From Cavia porcellus (lineage: Eukaryota; Chordata; Mammalia; Rodentia; Caviidae), in assembly GCF_034190915.1 (NCBI RefSeq), contig NW_026947502.1:33448785-33512784 (forward strand): a DNA stretch of 64,000 nucleotides, given 5' to 3'. Each line of letters begins with the position of its first letter. Within the stretch, counting starts at the first letter, position 1. Under the pieces are notes generated by a model that was not told the DNA's origin, did not search any database, and saw only the letters and a list, made by a program, of their open reading frames with translations. A program made the position numbers and the translations under genes. Shown one piece after another: positions 58,597 through 64,000 of this stretch.

Positions 58597-59789
58597 AGGT
58601 AGGAGAGATACCTCACCTGGTTGCCTTTAAAATGAGCATTGATCATTCTTTTCTCATGCAAACATAGCTCTAGCAAGGAGTCATAATATACATACATTTT
58701 CCCCCATTTTTTGTTATGAGTTGATGGTCTGTGGGGGGAGGGGGTAGCTCTTGGATAGATTTTCTTCACACTTTAAGAGATCCTGCTTTACTTGCCTAAT
58801 ATTTTTATATCTTAGGTCCTCATTTCTGTCTCAGAGGAATGTCCTATATTTAAAGGAAGTAGAGTTTTGGGTGGTACCAAGTTGTCCTGAGTCTTTCTTT
58901 CTAAATCAGAAGGCTCTAGAAAAGTTGTCCATGTAGGGAGAGCTCAATAAAAGTTCCATGAGAGAATGAAAATAGGTCTCATAGACAGCTGAATCCTGAA
59001 TATAAGCTAATTAATTTTCTTTATGTTTGACATAGTTGTATCATTTGGGAGTGTTTTTGTTTGGGAAGATTGTATCCAGGAAGCTAGTAGGACCTTATGA
59101 AATGTTTTAGGGAGGACTCAGAGCTCTCTAATGTCTCACGTTTCTTTTGAGCGTCTATTTCCTTACTTAAATGACAGTTTCATTTCTTGAGTCCCATTTA
59201 GAAATACTACATGTTAAAAAAAAAAAAAAAACAGACCAGTTTCCCAACCCACCATGTTTACATTTGAACTACAGTGAAGGTCATGGGAGAGCATAACCCT
59301 TAGTTTGCAGGGAAATCAGTTCTTTCCTTTGAAGAAGCTACCACAGAGGAACACTTGTGTGCTCCAATCATTAATGCCAGCTATTCTAAAATGAGAATGA
59401 ACTTGCTTTCTAAGTCATCAGTCACAGGACATCTGAGAAACAGGAAGACCAGTAGCAGAATATTTCTTAGGGATGCTACCTAGTGGATGGGCATTTGGAG
59501 ATAGTCCCGCATCCCTTTGCTTTGAGTTAGAGGGCCATTCTTTACACAAAAGATTGTGCTGACTTCTTTTGTTAGCTAATTATTTAAGTTGGTCCTAGAT
59601 TGTTCTTTCTCAAGTGCTGAAGACCACTCTCACAATTGTATTTCTCAGCTCTTCCACTTCTAATCTAAATTCTTGGAAGGTATATTTAGGACAAGTATGC
59701 TTAGAAGTAGATTTTTGACATTTTCAAATATTAGAATTCAGAGCATTTTTTCCTGTTTAAAATATACAATGGCAGAATGTACCCTTAAT
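58597..59789. other. unassigned DNA with an A16 run
   Basis: A16 at 59216-59231 could be the tail of a SINE or LINE, but I do not recognise a body on either side. Nothing else found. Confidence 0.45.
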
Positions 59790-60420
59790 TTCAAGAAGAC
59801 TCATTAAAAACTTCCATCTTGGTACCTAATTATCAAAAGTCAAAGTGGTCATGATTAGTCAAGCTTCACAATTAAAATCCTGTTTGATGAACTTTTGAAA
59901 TGAAATGCCATTATCCTCTAAAACCTCAATCATCTATGATAATGAATCCCTCAATTAATTCTTTTATTCTTCACAAAAAGATTAATAATGTTAGTTCATA
60001 TTGTTAAAGTATCAACATCTGCAAGAGATGTTGCCGATCACGCACATATAAAGCATATGTAACTAATTTCTTTCAAAGGGAGCAAGATTAATAATGTTAG
60101 TTCATATTGTTAAAGTATCAACATCTGCAAGAGATGTTGCCGATCACGCACATATAAAGCATATGTAACTAATTTCTTTCAAAGGGAGCAAGAAATAGAT
60201 TTAGGCATATGTTTTATGGGCAGATAATATTTTTCTACAATAATTGTTCATGCTAATTATCTTTTTTGAATTGATTATGTTCACAATAAATTATTATCTT
60301 TATGACTATTGCTAGTTTCAGGCAAATGTTCATAAAATAAATGGTGGTTAGTCCAAATGACCTTGCACAGAGTGCACAGTGTTTCAGATAAATGCCACAT
60401 TAAGTGGATAATTGCTGTGA
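59790..60420. other. candidate conserved noncoding element holding a tandem duplication
   Basis: Repeat-free, motif-dense sequence: several TAATTA/CAATTAAT cores, TGACCTTG (nuclear-receptor half site) near 60358, ATAATTG near 60238 and 60408. Composition and texture resemble developmental enhancers. Conservation was not tested. Confidence 0.35.
59981..60192. repeat. perfect 106-bp tandem duplication
   Basis: Bases 59981-60086 and 60087-60192 are identical over all 106 positions. Each unit contains the 6-bp inverted repeat acatct-gcaag-agatgt. Two copies only. Confidence 0.97.
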
Positions 60421-61079
60421 TCTGATCGTTACCCTTCTAATAGTTCTTTTGCTCCAGCTCTGTTTTAGCAATCTTGAGCAGCAAGGCTGAGTCTTACAGG
60501 TATTAAGACTGTTGGAACCTGTTGCACAAATCCTTAGGTTTGTTTGAATTTTGTCCTTGATATTATCATGACTTTGCCTTGGTTCTGTCTCAAAGTGTTG
60601 ATTTATGGTGGAAGTCAAGGACTGATTAACTCTTTATTTGCCTGCAAGACCCATGGTCAAAAGGCAGGTAGTCCAGGCAATATTTGATTGTTTCTAACAT
60701 TCACAATCCTCATGATCAGAGGGTCCTCCTTTATAAATTAAATTTGTTTTGTTATGATTTATCTTCAGTTTTGAACTATCCAAGAACTCAGTACTCAAGA
60801 TCCATTGATTGTTGGTAGACAGTACCACTGAGAGACTGTTTATGGAGCAGAAAGTTTCACATAAGTTCCAGTACAGATGAATTAGTAATCGTGGGCAAGT
60901 TTCCTGAAGGAAACTTCTTAAGGGACCACTCAGCAGCCCCAAAATTGTGGTTGGGGATAGAAATAATGAATTACCCAAGTTCAATTAGGGGATAAGCTCA
61001 TTGTCTGGCTCTACCCTCAGCAGAATGAGCTTAGTATCCTAAATATCTCTTACCTATTACTTCTAAATCATTAAAATGC
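60421..61079. other. unassigned DNA
   Basis: Minus-strand frames at 60400-60618 and 60694-60984 lack a family signature. A 'GLLSGPL..FLQE' stretch looks faintly protein-like but I cannot place it. Confidence 0.45.
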
Positions 61080-61620
61080 CACTACTGAAATAACATTCAT
61101 CAAAGATGTGAGGTGTTTCTTATTCCAGGCCCTTAAGAATAGTTGTGAATAAGATGTCCTCTTCCCCAGAACAGTCTGTCAAAGGGTATTATGTAGGGAA
61201 TGACAAGAAAGGGTTACTGTGTGGCATGTGGAACAGTGTGTGTGTGTTTACAAACAGATGTACCTAGACCAGCTGGGAGTTAGGAAAGACTGTGTGCCGG
61301 AAGTGACACCCAGGTGAAGACCTCAGTGATGAATAAGAGTTAGGAGAATGCAACCTGGTTGCTGTGAGAGGGCTGGAAAAGGCGTCTAGAGAGTTCATTC
61401 TAGGGTCCAATAATGGGAACTTGTGTGAGAAGTTTCAAAGCTCAGAAAGGTCACAGCATGCTTATAGAAGAATAGTAGCTAAGGCCATAGAAGTAAAAAG
61501 TTTGCATTTTATGCAGAAGGTACAGGAAGCCATTACAGGGTATTGGGAGGGCAATGATGTTGTAGATGTACTTTTTAGGAAGTACACTGTGACAGTCATA
61601 TAAACTATTGATTTAAGGGG
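61080..61620 (+). repeat. L2 LINE fragment
   Basis: 'ccaggcccttaagaatagttgtgaataagatg' (L2 'gaggatacagcagtgaacaagac' region) and 'aagtttgcattttatgcagaagg...ggaagccattacagggtattggga' (L2 'gtttggattttatt...ggaagccattggagggttttgag'). Confidence 0.65.
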
Positions 61621-62379
61621 CATGTAAATATGCTGAAAATAATCTAAGCATATGAATAGGATCTACTCCAGCCATTTTGGTTTTCCAAGTTCCTTGCAAA
61701 AGAAAGGAAACTTTTAGAACAAGTCAACAGTTAAAGAATGTTTTCAGTTATTTTGAGCAAAAATGTAGTCTACTTCATATAAGAAAATTGCTGTTTGCTG
61801 TAGTCGAAAAATGCTCAATTGGTAGTTATCTGGGAGAAACTACTCAGTTTGCTAAAATTTAAATACCCTCTGAGTAAAAACAAAGACAGCTAATAAGAAA
61901 TGTGTCATTGAAATTGAACAGAAACTAGAGAAGTCTCATTTCTTGTTGTTTTTTATCTCTTCAAAAGCTTTGCTCCTCAGCAATTTACCCACACTATCAT
62001 TCATTCTTTGTATCATTAGCATTTGGGAAAATGCCTGAAACTGTCACCATGAGACAAGCAATGTGTGGAAAACAGAAATGCAGTTTGGTGGAAATTAGAA
62101 AGCAAAAATCATAAAGAGGAGGATTGAATGTTTCATTAAACATAAAGATGATGCTAAAAAATATTCTTTCTGACTTCAAGAGTTATAGGCACCGAAATGT
62201 TATCATCAATTAGTACTTTTTCCAATGCTCTGTGGTGCAAAACCAATTACCTTGACAGTCACAGTCCTCGAAGCACCAAGTCCACTGATGTGGGCAGAGA
62301 AAGAATCAATTTTGATACAAGCATATATTAAATCAGTACCAGTATGATACCCTTGAGGTTACAGACTGTCTTTTTTATG
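61621..62379. other. unassigned DNA
   Basis: Nothing recognised. Confidence 0.5.
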
Positions 62380-62560
62380 AACTTAACTAAATTTGATAGG
62401 ATGGTATTTGTCTTGTATATATACACAAACATGCATACATATGTATACCTATTAATGTAATCTTTACCCTTCTTCCTTTTCTCCTTTCCATTATTCCAGT
62501 TTTTCTTTCCTTTTGAGCACTTTCTTTCCCCTTCATTTTCAAAATATCTATTGTACAAAG
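62380..62560 (-). mobile_element. L1 3' UTR fragment, reversed
   Basis: 'cccttcttccttttctcc', 'tttctttccttttgagcac', 'caaaatatctattgtac' match the minus-strand L1 tails at 52200-52330 and 23070-23160. Confidence 0.6.
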
Positions 62561-63240
62561 ACTTATATCTAGAACATATAAAGAACTGAAAATCATCAGG
62601 TCTCCCAAATTCAAGACCCAATTCAAAAATGGGCAGCTGAGATGAACACACAGTTCTGAGATGAAGAAATACAAATAGCAGATAAATATATGAAGAAATG
62701 TTCAACAACACTGATCATTTGAAAAATACAAATTAAAACAACACTGAGACTCCATTTCACCCCAGAAAGAATGGCTGGTATCAAGAAATAAACCATTAAA
62801 AAGTGTTAGTGGGGAAAAAGGAACCCTTCTCTACTGTTGGCCAGAGTGTAGAATGGTATAATGCTGGTGGAAATCAGCATGGAGCTTCCTCAAAAAACTA
62901 GAATTGGGGGTCCCATTCAATCCAGCTATTCCCCTTCTGAGTATTTTTCTAGAAGAATTTAAAACATCATGCCACAGTGATATATGTGCACTCATGTTTA
63001 TAGCAGCACTATTTGTAATAGCTAATTATTGGAAACAATCTAAATGCTCATCAATCACAGAATGGATAAAAAAGATGTGGTATTTTTATACAGGAGTATT
63101 TCTCAGCTATAAAGAAGGATGCATTTGAGGTTTTTATAGGGAAATGGATGCAACTTGAGACCATAGTCATAAATGAAATAAATCAAAGTCACATGTGTAA
63201 ATATTGTATTGTCGCCCTAGTGTAAAAAAACTGAAAGAGT
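62561..63240 (+). mobile_element. L1 ORF2 C-terminal region, sense
   Basis: Sense-order marks: 'tctagaacatataaagaactg', 'aaaatgggcagctgagatgaa', 'atatgaagaaatgttcaac', 'acaaattaaaacaacactgag', 'aatccagctattccccttctgagta', 'catgtttatagcagcac', 'taaatgctcatcaatcacagaatgg'. The frame at 62904-63128 encodes the familiar ORF2 end ('NPAIPLLSIF', 'IAALFVIANYWKQSK', 'SITEWIKKMWYF'). Confidence 0.88.
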
Positions 63241-64000
63241 AATAAAATTCAAAATCAGTCCCAGTTTTAAAAAGCAACTGGTAAGCATGTGTTTGTTCAT
63301 TCATTCATATATGTATTCATTCAGCCATGCCAGTATACACTATGTGAGGCAAGGGGTCTAGAGATAGGTGCCTGGAGAATTTGCTGTGGGCTATGCCCAT
63401 GGCTAGACTTACTTACGGTCTGCAGGTGGGTTGTGTCAGAAACCCAAATAGGAAGCAGAAGTACCAAATATTGATAGAGCCTGTATTTCAATAAAAGTGG
63501 GCAACAAAGATGGCAGAGATAGATGAAGAATAGAAAGGAAGAGGAGGAAAAAAGCAATTATCATTTTATTGGGATGACCATTATATTAGTGTTTACATGG
63601 TTTATCTTAAAAGATTTCATGTGGCAGGATATTATTACTCATATATGAACTAAAGAGAATTGTGACTTAGAAATACTCAAAAGTTTAACGGCCTGGGACC
63701 AAGGCAATCACTGGATACCTGCTGAACTTCAGACATCTTATTTTATGCCAGAGTTGAGGTGTTAGAAGTGAGCAGAGAGAACGCTTTGGTTTTAGAATTT
63801 TGCAGATTTTGTCAAGGTGAGAAGCCATTATCATACACACTTTTAATTTTGAAAATTCAAACTCTTCATCAAATACTAAGACAGAAGGTAAGGAGTATGG
63901 AGATGGTGTTGACTTTTCTGGTGTGGAACTGGGATGGGAAATTCAGATAAAGAAGGCTCTGAAATTTCAGAACTGAAATCTGAACATGCTAGGGAAGGTT
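63241..64000. other. unassigned DNA to window end
   Basis: No repeat or exon recognised. Confidence 0.5.

Noticed and set aside
59981..60192. A CRISPR-like or satellite array
   Set aside because: Only two adjacent identical units without spacers, in mammalian DNA.
62380..63240. Classic twin-priming L1 inversion
   Set aside because: In twin priming the inverted part comes from upstream of the sense part. Here the inverted part looks like 3' UTR, downstream of it. Kept only as an open question.

Overview
This window is intergenic or intronic DNA of a placental mammal, most likely a rodent outside the mouse/rat group. Ancient mammalian repeats (MIR, L2, MER5A, MLT1, old L1M) give the mammalian signal. 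Short tRNA-derived ID-like SINEs, monomeric B1-like SINEs, and a class II endogenous retrovirus whose LTR opens like rodent IAP LTRs point to a rodent. I cannot name the species. I see no convincing cellular protein-coding exon, tRNA, rRNA or structured ncRNA gene. The open frames are short, and the ones that can be explained lie inside retroelements. All family names are by-eye comparison with remembered consensus features, so most boundaries carry roughly +/-20 bp; boundaries set by target-site duplications are exact.

Layout. 1-5.5 kb: unassigned DNA with MIR, L2 and MER5A fragments. 5.5-7.45 kb: a half-LINE on the minus strand (L1 ORF1 C-terminus joined directly to a long 3' UTR, no ORF2) between perfect 15-bp target-site duplications (TSDs). 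7.5-12.4 kb: unassigned DNA with ID-like SINEs, a MIR, an MLT1 LTR and a MaLR LTR. 12.45-22.9 kb: a nested retroelement cluster. An old minus-strand L1 is interrupted by a small L1 tail, by a nearly gutted class II provirus with two near-identical LTRs, by a younger 4.2-kb L1 with an 18-bp TSD, and by a MaLR LTR. 22.9-24.3 kb: another L1 3' end followed by a fossil piggyBac transposase C-terminal half. 24.3-34.5 kb: mostly unassigned, AT-rich, with microsatellites, an old plus-strand L1M and MIRs. 34.5-35.7 kb: an MLT1 LTR split by a 727-bp composite element (GC-rich tandem block plus L1-like tail) with a 14-bp TSD. 36.6-39.4 kb: L2, MER5A and two MaLR LTRs. 40.8-45.2 kb: an old L1M. 46.2-48.9 kb: a MaLR-type provirus with two unlike LTRs. 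50.7-52.6 kb: further L1 remnants. 53.3-55.6 kb: MER5A, MIRs, a candidate conserved noncoding element, and an inverted second copy of the 46.2-kb LTR. 55.6-64 kb: unassigned sequence, one LTR, a perfect 106-bp tandem duplication in a homeobox-motif-rich stretch, L2 and an L1 3' end.

No set of genes works together here. The biology is retroelement history: insertion inside insertion, loss of coding parts and recycling of one L1 3' tail by several structurally different elements. Most L1 and LTR insertions lie on the minus strand, which would fit an intron of a plus-strand gene, but that is inference.
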